Assembly (NCBI GenBank): GCA_041694635.1
Contig: JBDNHI010000010.1
Location: 1-64,000 of the forward strand
DNA length: 64,000 nt
DNA from: UBA969 sp041694635
GTDB taxonomy: Bacteria; Planctomycetota; Planctomycetia; Gemmatales; Gemmataceae
Reading direction: 5' to 3'
Shown: positions 45,113 through 54,489 of the stretch, one piece after another
How the letters are laid out: each line of letters starts with the position of its first letter
Numbering within the stretch: the first letter of the stretch is position 1
The notes under the pieces: model-generated
What the model was told of the DNA's origin: nothing
Database searches by the model: none
The model's input: only the letters and a program-made list of their open reading frames with translations
Made by a program: the position numbers and the translations under genes

Positions 45113-45690
45113 GAACCGATATAATTAAAATTCTCACAGAAGCATAATTAAAGTAATCAAAATTATGAGTAAAACTAAAAGAAACCGAACCAAATAAATT
45201 TTATACAACTAATACCTTTTTTAAATTTATTTACAACAAGTTCTAATTAAAAATCTTTATATTATTACCGATGCTCGATGCCTAGAAGATACATCGCTTA
45301 CATTAAATTGATATTTAGCTAAGGGCAAAAATTGCCCGTTTGGATAATCAAAAGCAAAAACTTCGCTCTATTTTGTCAACCCAACTATGCAAATGCAAAT
45401 TACCTCGCACTAACCTAGAGGCAACCGAACTCTTACAAAAAAACTTTTAAACCCTTCTTTAAATCCTCTTCGACAAGCACCAAAATTTATTTTCACCTAG
45501 CTAAGTTTATCTCGACCATTAAAAAAATTGTGACCCATAAGTAAAAGACAATTAAAACTAATTAGGGTTATGCAGTTGCTTATAAGTTGGCTGAGCATTT
45601 TGCATCTTTTCTTGATCGCCATATCTTTCCCAAATCTCACCTGAATGGGGGCGTTATTGGTCCAACTGCTAAAGCCCGAACTAATAAAAA
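45113..45690. other. Long AT-rich intergenic region, no gene
   Basis: About 580 bp between apgM and the prfB terminator. No credible ORF: the open frame at 45497-45706 (minus) has no ribosome-binding site or family resemblance. It contains the second copy of the diverged repeat at about 45578-45675. No tRNA, riboswitch or promoter pair stands out. Confidence 0.6.
45578..45675. repeat. Diverged intergenic repeat, copy 2
   Basis: This matches 1735-1835 in the same orientation (see that entry). Shared blocks include gatc, atctttcccaa, tctcacc, gaatgggggcg and tccaactgc. It ends about 20 bp before the prfB terminator. Confidence 0.55.
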
Positions 45691-45728
45691 TAAAAAAAAA
45701 GATCACCCCAACCCCGGCTGAAATGATC
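45691..45728 (-). terminator. Rho-independent terminator of prfB
   Basis: In the minus-strand transcript, GATCATTTCAGCC pairs with GGTTGGGGTGATC over 13 positions including G-U pairs, with a two-base loop, followed by a run of U residues (the a-run at 45692-45700). It lies 28 bp after the prfB stop. Confidence 0.85.
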
Positions 45729-45755
45729 CCTTTGTGTTATGAGAACTAACGCTAT

Positions 45756-46905
45756 TTACAAATCTTTGTCCTTAGCTTTAGGCAAAGGCTTACTAGGTCC
45801 TTTTTTATTATTTTTTTCAACTTTCAATCTCAGAAATGCTTGAATAAAAGGCGTTATATCGCCATCTAACACTTCAAACACTTGAGGCGTTTGCTGCTCC
45901 GTCCTTACATCCTTAGCAAGGGTATACGGTTGCAAAACATAATTCCGAATCTGATAACCCCAAGCAACTTCACCCTTTTCATCATAAAGCTTTTCGACTT
46001 CCGCTTTACGCTTTTGTTCTTCAATGCGGTAAAGTTTTGCCTTAAGTTGTTTCATTGCCATATCATCATTTTTATGCTGACTGCGTTCGCTACGACTTTC
46101 CGCTGCAATGCCAGTAGGTAGATGAATGTAGCGCACGCCACTTTCGGTTTTATTTTGATGTTGACCACCGGGTCCGCCACTACGAAAAGTTTGGCGTTCT
46201 ATGTCATCAGAATGAATCTCGATATGAATATTGCCATCAATTTCAGGCATCACATCAACCGCAGCAAAAGAAGTATGCCGTTTCGCATTAGAATCAAACG
46301 GACTAATCCGAACTAAACGATGAACCCCTGCCTCGCTTTGGAGGTTTCCATAGGCAAAATCACCATAAATTTGCAAGGTAGCACTTCTAATCCCAGCTTC
46401 TTCATTTCTTAATTCATCAACAATTTCAGCCTTATAACCATTTCTTTCAGCCCAACGAGAATACATTCGAAGCAACATTTGCGCCCAGTCACACGCCTCG
46501 GTTCCCCCACCACCTGCTTGAATACGAAGGAAAGCGTTGCTGGCGTCTTGGGGTCCATTTAGCATAGCCCGAAGTTCAAATTGTGCTAGAGAAGCAAAGG
46601 TTTTATCGAGTTCCAAGGAAAGTTCTGACTCAAGGGAAGGCTCTTCTTGACAAAGTTCTGCAAGAGCTTCAATATCTTGAATTGCTGCTTCGATTTCTTC
46701 ATAAGGCTTGACCAGACCATTAAGAGTTTTAAGCAAATTGATGGTTAGTTGAGCTTTTTCTTGGTGGTTCCAAAAATCGGGTCGAGCCATTACATCGGTT
46801 AAGTTTTGTCTTTGTGTTTTTTTTCCCGCAACATCAAAGAGAGTCCCGTAACTGAGTCAACCTGCCTATCAAATTTTCAATACGCCTTCGAAGTTCACTA
46901 TTCAT
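45756..46905 (-). CDS. prfB: Peptide chain release factor 2 with +1 programmed frameshift
   Basis: RF2 in two frames. ATG at 46905 (AAGGGAT upstream) opens a 23-codon leader ending in CTT TGA (46839-46834). Skipping one T moves translation to GAT at 46835 and continues for 359 codons to 45756, about 382 residues in all. This is the classic autoregulatory site: scarce RF2 slows reading of the UGA and favours the shift. The main frame has the SPF recognition tripeptide (SPFDSN) and the catalytic GGQ loop (SGGPGGQHQNK). The Shine-Dalgarno-like stimulator CGGGA before the slip site is weaker than in Escherichia coli. RF2 ends translation at UGA and UAA. Confidence 0.95.
46834..46839 (-). promoter_or_regulatory. 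prfB frameshift site CTTTGA
   Basis: CTT TGA T, with the stop codon as codon 24 of the leader. The +1 frame is open downstream and encodes the rest of RF2, and the codon before the stop is the canonical slippery CUU. Confidence 0.9.
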
Positions 46906-47033
46906 AGTTGTATCCCTTGTCACTCAAGCCACTTTATTCCTTTTAAACATTGGAATAAATAATCGCTCTATGGTTTCATATTATCATATAATTTTGGACA
47001 GTTACAGAACCCTTAACTTAAAGGTTTATTTCT

Positions 47034-47768
47034 ATGGAATTTCAAGAGAAGACGGTTCTAATCACTGGCGGTGGAAGCGGCATAGGCTTAGCAACGGCCC
47101 AATCTTTTCATCAACTTGGAGCTAAAGTCGCAATTTGTGGCCGAGATAACTCAAAATTAATGAAAGCCACAAACTTAATTTCCTCGTCTAAGGACAGATT
47201 TTTAGCACTTCCTTGCGATGCTGGAAATCCCACAGAAGTTGGAAAAACTGTTTCCTCAACTTTAAAAGCATTTGGTGAGATTGATATTCTTGTGCATTGT
47301 GTAGGTATGAACATTAAAGAACGAACTTTTCAGGAATTAAATTCAACCAGTTGGAGGTCACTTGTTGAAGGAAATCTGGATAGTGCTTTTTATGTAATTC
47401 ACGAAGTTCTAAAAAGTATGAGGCCAAGAAAAATGGGCCTAGTGATCGTAATTAATTCCATTTCTGGTATTAGGGGAAATCCGTTGGGGGGCCCGGGGTA
47501 CGTTGCGGGGAAATTCGGGCTTAATGGACTTGTAATCGCAACCGCAGCAGAAGAATCTAAAAACAATATTCGCTTTTGCAGTATTTTTCCTGGCGAAGTG
47601 AACACCCCTATTCTTGCTGCTAGGCCAAACCCTGTTTCGGAGGAACACCGTAGCTCTATCCTGCAGCCCGAGGATGTCGCACAAAGCGTTTTGTTTGTTG
47701 CTAGGTTACCCAAGCATGTGACAATTCCTGAACTTGTAATTATACCTTCAAAGGCAGTTTTTATTTAA
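47034..47768 (+). CDS. Short-chain dehydrogenase/reductase
   Basis: A 244-residue classical SDR. The cofactor motif TGGGSGIG is at 11-18, the NAG-equivalent region is LVHCVGMN, catalytic serine is in SISG (about 142-145), and Y156-x3-K160 (YVAGK) completes the active site. The substrate is not predictable. AAAGG precedes the ATG. Its stop is 18 bp from that of the convergent phosphatase gene. Confidence 0.88.
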   Translation: MEFQEKTVLITGGGSGIGLATAQSFHQLGAKVAICGRDNSKLMKATNLISSSKDRFLALPCDAGNPTEVGKTVSSTLKAFGEIDILVHCVGMNIKERTFQELNSTSWRSLVEGNLDSAFYVIHEVLKSMRPRKMGLVIVINSISGIRGNPLGGPGYVAGKFGLNGLVIATAAEESKNNIRFCSIFPGEVNTPILAARPNPVSEEHRSSILQPEDVAQSVLFVARLPKHVTIPELVIIPSKAVFI

Positions 47769-47786
47769 GTCAAAACACAAGTGATT

Positions 47787-48542
47787 TTAGACCACAACCA
47801 CATCCACGATGATGACAGAGGTATTATCCGTGGATCCGTTTTGAATGGCTATTTGAGATAGTTTTGTTGCCAAACCTTCTAGAGGTTCAGTAGCCAAATG
47901 ATTTTGCAAATCAACTTCGGATAAACTGCCTGAAAGTCCATCAGAACATAGTAAAAACCTTTGCCCAGGTTTTATTTCACTAAAAAACACATCCGGCCCC
48001 CCAGACAATTCCTTACCTCCCAAATATTTATACAGCCTGTTTCGAAATGGGTGTGTTGCTAACTGAGAAATGGTTATTGAACCAGCCATATAAAGTGCGT
48101 GGGCATAAGAATGATCCACTGTAATCATAGCCAATTTGCCATTTTCTAAAACATAACATCTACTATCGCCCAAACTAGCAATTATAAACCTTTTGCTTTC
48201 TTCCCTATAAAACATCGTTACCATAGTTGTTCCCATATTTGTATATCTAGGGGAAGTTAAGGAGAGTTGAACCAAGCCTTGGTTGGCTTCGATAAAGCTA
48301 TTTTTAATTAAGGCGATATCTCCCTCTGGAGAACCATCTAAAAAACAATAATTTTCGATCACATAATTTGAGATGCGCTTAACGGCTTCTTTGCTTGCAA
48401 CTTCTCCTGCAGCCTGACCACCCATACCATCAGCCACCAAAGCAAGAAGCAACCCATCAGAGTTAATGCAATTAATGTTGTCCTCATTATTAGTTCGCAA
48501 CCCCTGAAGCGACTCAGAAGAAACTCGAAACTGAATTGCCAT
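47787..48542 (-). CDS. PP2C-family serine/threonine phosphatase
   Basis: A 251-residue protein phosphatase with the PP2C metal-site motifs NNEDN, VADGMGGQAAGEVAS, ASLGDSRCYVL, CSDGLSG and STDNTSVI all present. The frame is open further upstream, but ATG at 48542 (with AGGAA before it) is the likely start because the extra upstream residues are outside the family domain. It probably reverses signalling by Hanks-type serine/threonine kinases; no kinase lies in this window. Confidence 0.9.
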   Translation of the reverse strand: MAIQFRVSSESLQGLRTNNEDNINCINSDGLLLALVADGMGGQAAGEVASKEAVKRISNYVIENYCFLDGSPEGDIALIKNSFIEANQGLVQLSLTSPRYTNMGTTMVTMFYREESKRFIIASLGDSRCYVLENGKLAMITVDHSYAHALYMAGSITISQLATHPFRNRLYKYLGGKELSGGPDVFFSEIKPGQRFLLCSDGLSGSLSEVDLQNHLATEPLEGLATKLSQIAIQNGSTDNTSVIIVDVVVV

Positions 48543-48700
48543 TAACAATAAATTCCTGAAAAAACAAACAATAATATAACAAGAAAACAAGCGATCCTTA
48601 TAATAATGTTCCATTAACATTTAGCTATGATAAAAATGTATTTCACAAGATAAAGCTTAAAAGAATGAAAGTTATTTTAATAGAAAGGTATTTTGCACAT

Positions 48701-48727
48701 ATGAACGCAATTTGTTCATGTTAGAAT
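48701..48727 (+). promoter_or_regulatory. Extended -10 promoter with inverted repeat before the DUF151 gene
   Basis: The inverted repeat ATGAAC-n7-GTTCAT (48701-48719) abuts TGTTAGAAT, an extended -10 element (TGn + TAGAAT, 48719-48727), 29 bp before the DUF151 start. An operator over the upstream promoter edge would fit repression. No standard -35 lies at the expected distance. Confidence 0.35.
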
Positions 48728-48755
48728 AAAAGTATTTTTAATAAGGAGGTTTATT

Positions 48756-49157
48756 ATGCCAGTAGAAATGACTCTTCGCAGAATCATTATTAGTGAGATA
48801 CATGAACAACAAGTTATTGCATTAAAAGAAGTAGATGGAGATAGAAACTTTTCGATTCAAATAGGAATTTTTGAAGCCACCAGCATTGATCGTAAGATCA
48901 AAAAGATTCTTTCTCCTAGGCCTTTAACCCACGATTTACTATGTAAAACAATTAAAAGTTTGGGAGGAGATCTTCAACAAATTCAAATCACCGAGTTAAA
49001 AGATAAGACCTATTTTGCCCAACTTAAAATCAAGCAAAATGAAAAATTTATAGAAATCGACTGTAGACCAAGTGATGCCATCGCAATAGCTGTAACAATG
49101 GATGTGCCAATTTTTGTATCAGAAGAAGTACTAATTCAAGCAAACGAAGACATTTAA
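48756..49157 (+). CDS. DUF151 / bifunctional nuclease-domain protein
   Basis: A 133-residue protein matching the whole DUF151 (BFN) family: MTLRRIIISE, IQIGIFEATSI, RPLTHDLLCKTIKSLGG and the C-terminal CRPSDAIAIAVTMDVPIFVSEEVL. Some members have reported DNase/RNase activity; others are regulators. TAAGGAGG lies 8 bp before the ATG, a strong ribosome-binding site, so expression is probably high. Confidence 0.9.
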   Translation: MPVEMTLRRIIISEIHEQQVIALKEVDGDRNFSIQIGIFEATSIDRKIKKILSPRPLTHDLLCKTIKSLGGDLQQIQITELKDKTYFAQLKIKQNEKFIEIDCRPSDAIAIAVTMDVPIFVSEEVLIQANEDI

Positions 49158-49429
49158 GTTTGACCCAATTCGTTTTATATCGGAAGAAATAAAAACCCAA
49201 GCAAGATAATACATTTTAACAAACCAAATTCATTTTTTATGATAATCAGGGTTTATTAATTATGTCAGTAAAGGTTATTCTCTCAACAACCGATTAAAGT
49301 GGACTAGATAGATTTGTAAAAAAACCTTATACGGTCACTCTTTGAGACGATTAGTCGAAACACTAGCCTGTTTAAAAATGGTTTCGGTTGTTGTTAAAAT
49401 AGTGAATTTTGGTCTTGGGGAGATTATCT

Positions 49430-50239
49430 ATGCCTGTTTCTTCGACTGCAAGAATTCATCCGAGTGCCGTGGTCTCATCCGAAGCGGAAATTGGCGAGAA
49501 TGCGCAAATTGGAGCCCTCGTTGTTATTGATGGACCTGTAAAAATTGGCCAAAACTGCGAAATTAAACCCGGTGCTAAGCTTTTTGGAAACCTTTCATTA
49601 GGATCAAAAAATATCGTCTTCAGTAATGCGGTTCTTGGGGAAGCACCACAGCATGCAAAATATAATGGCGAACCAACCAGAACTATTATTGGCAACAATA
49701 ATATTATTCGCGAAGGCGTTACCATTCACCGTGGTACAACCTTCTCCAACGAAACACGCATAGGAAACAATAACTTTTTGATGGCGAATAGTCATATCGC
49801 CCACGATTGTATTATTGGGAATGGTTGCATTTTAGCAAACGGCGCCCTGATGGGTGGTCATTGTACGCTTGAAGATGGTGCATTTCTTTCGGGGAACAGC
49901 GCGGTTCATCAATTTGCCAAAGTAGGCAGGCTTGCACTTTTGAGCGGTGTTTCCGCAACTACCAAAGATATTCCACCATTCATCATCATTCAGCGAATCA
50001 ATGTAACTGTGGGAGTGAATGTTGTAGGAATGCGCAGGGCTGGAATTTCGCCCGCAAGTATTGATGCGGTACGCAAGGCCTTCCACATTATTTACCGGGA
50101 AGAATTACTTTTGCCACAATCCTTGGCAAAGGCAGAAAAAGAACTGGGCGATGTTGCTGAAGTTGCAGAATTCATTGCTTTTATACGAGGAGCCAGCAGA
50201 GGCATCAGTCTTGAGACCTCTAGGCAAGAAGCTGCTTAA
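49430..50239 (+). CDS. lpxA: UDP-N-acetylglucosamine acyltransferase
   Basis: A 269-residue left-handed beta-helix enzyme that starts lipid A synthesis by 3-O-acylation of UDP-GlcNAc. Hexapeptide repeats run from IHPSAVVSSEAEIG onward, and the catalytic histidine lies in NSHIAHDCIIG. The C-terminal GLRR-equivalent is GMRRAGIS. ATG at 49430 with GGGGAG 7 bp upstream is the start; the frame extends to TTG at 49409 without a ribosome-binding site. It implies an outer membrane with lipid A. It is not in the usual lpxD-fabZ-lpxA cluster. Confidence 0.92.
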   Translation: MPVSSTARIHPSAVVSSEAEIGENAQIGALVVIDGPVKIGQNCEIKPGAKLFGNLSLGSKNIVFSNAVLGEAPQHAKYNGEPTRTIIGNNNIIREGVTIHRGTTFSNETRIGNNNFLMANSHIAHDCIIGNGCILANGALMGGHCTLEDGAFLSGNSAVHQFAKVGRLALLSGVSATTKDIPPFIIIQRINVTVGVNVVGMRRAGISPASIDAVRKAFHIIYREELLLPQSLAKAEKELGDVAEVAEFIAFIRGASRGISLETSRQEAA

Positions 50240-50248
50240 AACCAAAGT

Positions 50249-50551
50249 CTATTTTTTAGCTTCGAGTTCTTTCACAAGTTGGGCCACCAATTCAGGGTTA
50301 TCCTGTTCCCTGAGGTGATTGATTCTTGATTCGGGGATTTCAAGCTTTTTCATAGTTTCAACGATAATTGTCCAATATTTTTCTCGTTTTTTACCGCTAC
50401 TTAAATACAACTCCCCAACAAGTTCAGCAAGCCTTTCGTGGGCTATTGGATTTTGATTATCATAAAATCTTTTAATAACTTTTTGCTGGTATGGGCTGTA
50501 ATCCTTTGACACTTGCAGACTCCGGAAAAAGTTGAGGAAACTTAATGCCAT
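50249..50551 (-). CDS. Small hypothetical protein
   Basis: A 100-residue acidic, helical protein (VIKRFYDNQNPIAHERLAELVGEL ... LVAQLVKELEAKK) without signal peptide or membrane segments; I do not recognise the family. Codon content looks like the neighbours and the stop is 9 bp from the convergent lpxA stop. Helical-repeat character suggests a protein-binding role, but this is a guess. Confidence 0.65.
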   Translation of the reverse strand: MALSFLNFFRSLQVSKDYSPYQQKVIKRFYDNQNPIAHERLAELVGELYLSSGKKREKYWTIIVETMKKLEIPESRINHLREQDNPELVAQLVKELEAKK

Positions 50552-50668
50552 TTCACAAAGTATCCTCTATTTAATACTGTTTTGCATAGATTCAAAATTT
50601 AATTTTCAACATTTTCTTTAAAAATGTATACTTTAACTTATTCTTGACATCAAAAATATGGAGTTATT

Positions 50669-51106
50669 TTGCGTGCTTTAATCCAACGGGTTTCTTCTGC
50701 GACAGTAACCATTGATAAAATGGTTCATGGTAAAGTCCAAAAAGGCCTTCTAATTTTTTTGGGAATCACGATAGGAGACACCGTAGAAAAATCAATCTGG
50801 CTTGCTGAAAAATCGGCTACTTTAAGAATTTTCCCTGATTCAAATGGAAAGATGAACCTTAATGTGGTTGAATCCGAAGGAAGTATTCTTGTGATCAGCC
50901 AATTTACACTTTACGGGGACTGCTCTAAGGGTCGAAGGCCAAGTTTTATAACGGCAGCAAAGCCAGAAATTGCAGAACCTTTGTATGAGGAATTTGTTAG
51001 ACATTTAAGAATATTAGGCATCAACACAGAGACAGGAAAATTTGGGGCTAATATGAAAATCGAATTAATTAATGATGGGCCAGTTACTTTGATTGCCGAA
51101 GTTTAA
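50669..51106 (+). CDS. dtd: D-aminoacyl-tRNA deacylase
   Basis: A 145-residue enzyme that removes D-amino acids wrongly attached to tRNA. The conserved SQFTLYGD and NDGPVT motifs (the two active-site signatures) are present, and the length is normal. The start is TTG at 50669, with GGAG at 50660-50663. It is 27 bp upstream of the first amino-acid permease gene. Confidence 0.95.
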   Translation: MRALIQRVSSATVTIDKMVHGKVQKGLLIFLGITIGDTVEKSIWLAEKSATLRIFPDSNGKMNLNVVESEGSILVISQFTLYGDCSKGRRPSFITAAKPEIAEPLYEEFVRHLRILGINTETGKFGANMKIELINDGPVTLIAEV

Positions 51107-51133
51107 CGATCAATAAAAAAGGGAGTTACTTTA

Positions 51134-52645
51134 ATGGCTAATAGTATGTTTCGTCGCAAATCACTCGAAAAAGTAATGGCAGACTCAGTAAGTGGGCATT
51201 CTCTTAAGCGCGTGCTAGGGCCATGGGCTTTAACCGCAATGGGAATTGGGGCCATTATAGGCACTGGTATTTTTGTACTTGTTGGCAAAGCTGCTAGGGA
51301 TGTAACTGGCCCTGCCCTTATACTTTCTTTTATTTTTTCTGGTCTTGCGTGTGTTTTTGCAGCTCTTTGCTACGCCGAATTTGCCTCGATGGCACCCGTG
51401 GCGGGAAGCGCCTACACTTACGCTTACCTTACTCTTGGCGAACTGATGGCTTGGATCATTGGGTGGGATCTTGTGCTTGAATACGCTGTTGCCAGTTGTA
51501 CCGTTGCTCACGGGTGGTCGAAATATTTTCAAGACATATTAAAACAATTCAATTTTAACATACCGGCAACGCTCACAAATTCTCCTTTTGATATCGCTGA
51601 AGGTGGCAAAATTGTTTCTACTGGATCGATTCTTGATCTACCTGCACTAATCATTGCAGGAATCATCACCCTTGTTTTAATACGCGGCATTAAAGAAAGC
51701 GCTTTTTTCAATGGCATTATGGTCATTGTCAAACTAGGCGTCGTTTTCTTTGTCATTATTGCTGGAATTCCTCACATTGTTACCACGAACTGGACCGACA
51801 ACTTTGCCCCTTTTGGCTATGGTGGTTTAAGCTTTTTTGGAAATCTGGTGTGGGGTGATATTAACCCTGCTACCAAAGCGCCTGCGGGCGTTTTAGCAGG
51901 GGCGGCACTTATATTTTTTGCATATCTCGGCTTTGATGCCGTTTCTACTAATGCTGAGGAGGCCAAAAATCCTAAGCGCGATATGCCCATTGCTATTATT
52001 GGATCTCTACTTATTTGTACCATTCTTTATATTGCTGTTGCTGCAGTTTTAACCGGTATGGTTAATTACAAAGATATACCTAAAGAGGCACCGGTAGCTA
52101 ATGTTTTTGCACAAGTGGGTATGCCTTGGGCAAGGCTACTTGTTTCTATTGGCGCCCTTACTGGCATTACCTCAGTTCTTTTGGTGATGATGCTTGGTCA
52201 ACCTAGAATCTTTATGGCTATGGCACGAGATGGACTTCTCCCCGAAAAGTTCTTTGCTAGCATTCATCCAGTTTACCAAACGCCTTGGCTTGCCACTATG
52301 CTAACCGGTTTGGTCGTTGCTCTTGGGGGGAGTCTTCTTCCCCTTGATGTGTTGGCGGAACTAACCAACATAGGAACGCTTTTCGCCTTTGTAGTAGTTT
52401 GTGCAGCGGTTCTGGTTCTACGCTACAAAGATCCAGATGCTCCAAGATCTTTTAAAGCTCCATTAGGTTTATTCTGCCCGATTGGAGGAATAATTCTTTG
52501 CTTAATTCTTATGTTTTCACTTGGGTGGGAAAACTGGCTTAGACTTTTTATTTGGCTTGCCATAGGTATAGTCATTTATTTTCTTTATGGCATCCGTCAT
52601 AGCAAACTTCGTTATGAAACCAGCTCAAAACTCACACAAAAATAA
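51134..52645 (+). CDS. APC-family amino acid permease (cationic amino acid transporter type)
   Basis: A 503-residue membrane protein with about 12-14 hydrophobic segments. The first helix carries the substrate-binding unwound motif MGIGAIIGTGIFVL (about 36-49), followed by the APC pattern of YAEFASMAPVAGSAYTY. Resemblance is to the CAT subfamily of APC transporters, which take up basic and other amino acids. A GGGAGTTACTTTA region before the ATG serves as ribosome-binding site. It is followed after 8 bp by a second, different APC permease. Confidence 0.9.
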   Translation: MANSMFRRKSLEKVMADSVSGHSLKRVLGPWALTAMGIGAIIGTGIFVLVGKAARDVTGPALILSFIFSGLACVFAALCYAEFASMAPVAGSAYTYAYLTLGELMAWIIGWDLVLEYAVASCTVAHGWSKYFQDILKQFNFNIPATLTNSPFDIAEGGKIVSTGSILDLPALIIAGIITLVLIRGIKESAFFNGIMVIVKLGVVFFVIIAGIPHIVTTNWTDNFAPFGYGGLSFFGNLVWGDINPATKAPAGVLAGAALIFFAYLGFDAVSTNAEEAKNPKRDMPIAIIGSLLICTILYIAVAAVLTGMVNYKDIPKEAPVANVFAQVGMPWARLLVSIGALTGITSVLLVMMLGQPRIFMAMARDGLLPEKFFASIHPVYQTPWLATMLTGLVVALGGSLLPLDVLAELTNIGTLFAFVVVCAAVLVLRYKDPDAPRSFKAPLGLFCPIGGIILCLILMFSLGWENWLRLFIWLAIGIVIYFLYGIRHSKLRYETSSKLTQK

Positions 52646-52653
52646 TATCAGGT

Positions 52654-54483
52654 ATGGAAAACAAACAGTTTCAACAAAGACTAGGCCTTTTCGATTCTAC
52701 AATGCTTGTTGCGGGAACAATGATTGGGTCCGGCATATTTATTGTTTCTGCTGACATTATGCGAGATGTTGGTTGCCCAGGCAGCCTTCTGCTTGTTTGG
52801 GTTCTTACCGGATTTATGACAATTTTAGGCGCTCTAAGCTATGCAGAACTTGCTGCTATGATGCCTCGGGCAGGTGGGCAGTATGTTTATTTAAAAGAAG
52901 CCTTCGGTCCCTTATGGGGATTTTTATATGGCTGGAGTTTGTTTTTAGTCATTCAAACAGGCTCCATTGCAGCGGTCGCAGTTGCCTTTTCAAAATTTCT
53001 TGGAGTGATAGAACCGACTCTTGGAACTGGGGAGGAAGCACAAATTGTAAAATGGGCAGGCATTAACTTGCAAGTTGCATTACCCCTTCCTTGGCTAAAT
53101 GAACCTCTTGTTATTTTTAAACGAACTGAATTCGCTATCACCTCTGGGCAAATGATAGCAGTTTTAGTCATTGTATTTCTTACTTTTCTTAATTGCAGGG
53201 GGGTAAAGGAAGGCAAGTGGGTTCAAAATATTTTTACAGTAATAAAATCCTTTAGCCTAATCCTTTTGATTATTCTTGGTCTAAGTATTGGAGCAAATTT
53301 CGATGTAATTAAAACCAATCTCACAGAACTCTGGGCCGGGGCTTTCTCCTCAATGCGTTTTCAATCCATTGCTGATTTAGTTGGCGGACCAACCATCATC
53401 ATCGCATTGATGGTTGGTGGCGGTGCAATGGTTGGGTCATTGTTCAGTGCAGATGCTTGGAATAATATCACCTTTACTGCGGGTGAAATCCGTAACCCGA
53501 GCCGAAATTTGCCATTAAGTTTAATCTTCGGAACAGGTTCCGTCATCCTGCTTTATTTACTTGTAAATCTTGCCTATCTTTCCGTTTTAAAAGCGAACGG
53601 AAACCCCTTAGTTAGCGAGCAACTAAAAACCGAAATAGCCGAGGGTTTATCGATAGTAAAAGAATACGCAGCGGAGGCAGAACTTTTAAAAGCTACTGCA
53701 ATTAGACTGGAAAATGAGGCAAATTTCTTAATTGCCAGAGTTGCTTTGCTTGAGCAAAATGGGCAATCCAACATTGCCAAGAGATTAACCTTTGAGGCCC
53801 AATCAAAACTTTCAGAAGCTTCAGAGTTAAAAATTAAATCCGAAACTGCTTTCGATTCTTATCGTTCTGCAAATGAAGAAACAAACCGCAGGCTTCACGA
53901 AAGAATCGTCCGGAGCACTTCAGAACTTGGAATTTCTCAGGCCCGCGATGACCGAGTTGGAACAGCGGTATTACAAATAATTTTCCCGAAGTACGGAATG
54001 ACAACAATGGCGCTTGCCATTATGATTTCAACCTTTGGTTGTTTGAATGGTATGATTTTAATGGGTGCTAGATTGTATTATGCAATGGCTAAAGATGGCT
54101 TATTTTTTAAGCCTGCAGGAGAACTTAATAGCAGTGGTGTTCCAGCAATAGGACTTATCATACAGGCTGGATGGTCGATTTTGCTTGTATTTTCTGGGAC
54201 ATACATCGAGTTGTTAGACTATGTAATATTCGCAGCCTTGTTGTTTTATGCACTTACTGTTGCGGGGCTGTTTGTTTTAAGAAGCACAAAACCCAATGCA
54301 GATCGACCATATAAGGCCTGGGGGTATCCAGCCTTACCCTTTATTTATATCGTGCTCTGTACGCTTGTGATGATTGATTTATTAATCGTAAGGCCAGAAT
54401 ACACTTGGCCTGGATTAATTATTGTGGCCTCTGGAATACCAGTTTACTATTTTTGGCGTGGAAGAAATCAACAACCGATTTGA
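52654..54483 (+). CDS. APC-family amino acid permease with helical insertion
   Basis: A 609-residue APC permease with AGTMIGSGIFIVSADI in helix 1 (about 17-32) and LSYAELAAMMPRAGGQYVYL. It is about 100 residues longer than usual: residues about 311-435, between predicted middle transmembrane helices, form a hydrophilic helical insertion (IVKEYAAEAELLKATAIRL, SKLSEASELKIKSETAF). The surrounding membrane segments are intact, so the insertion looks functional rather than a frameshift. Substrate is unknown; it overlaps no other gene and is 6 bp from the next one. Confidence 0.85.
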   Translation: MENKQFQQRLGLFDSTMLVAGTMIGSGIFIVSADIMRDVGCPGSLLLVWVLTGFMTILGALSYAELAAMMPRAGGQYVYLKEAFGPLWGFLYGWSLFLVIQTGSIAAVAVAFSKFLGVIEPTLGTGEEAQIVKWAGINLQVALPLPWLNEPLVIFKRTEFAITSGQMIAVLVIVFLTFLNCRGVKEGKWVQNIFTVIKSFSLILLIILGLSIGANFDVIKTNLTELWAGAFSSMRFQSIADLVGGPTIIIALMVGGGAMVGSLFSADAWNNITFTAGEIRNPSRNLPLSLIFGTGSVILLYLLVNLAYLSVLKANGNPLVSEQLKTEIAEGLSIVKEYAAEAELLKATAIRLENEANFLIARVALLEQNGQSNIAKRLTFEAQSKLSEASELKIKSETAFDSYRSANEETNRRLHERIVRSTSELGISQARDDRVGTAVLQIIFPKYGMTTMALAIMISTFGCLNGMILMGARLYYAMAKDGLFFKPAGELNSSGVPAIGLIIQAGWSILLVFSGTYIELLDYVIFAALLFYALTVAGLFVLRSTKPNADRPYKAWGYPALPFIYIVLCTLVMIDLLIVRPEYTWPGLIIVASGIPVYYFWRGRNQQPI

Positions 54484-54489
54484 GTTACT

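Noticed and set aside
45497..45706. 69-codon open frame on the minus strand between apgM and prfB
   Set aside because: It has no ribosome-binding site and no family match; it only overlaps the diverged repeat. It is better explained as a chance frame in a noncoding region.
45756..46790. Short form of RF2 starting at the internal ATG 46790
   Set aside because: The upstream leader, the CTT TGA site and the in-frame continuation show the normal RF2 arrangement, so the internal ATG is not the real start.
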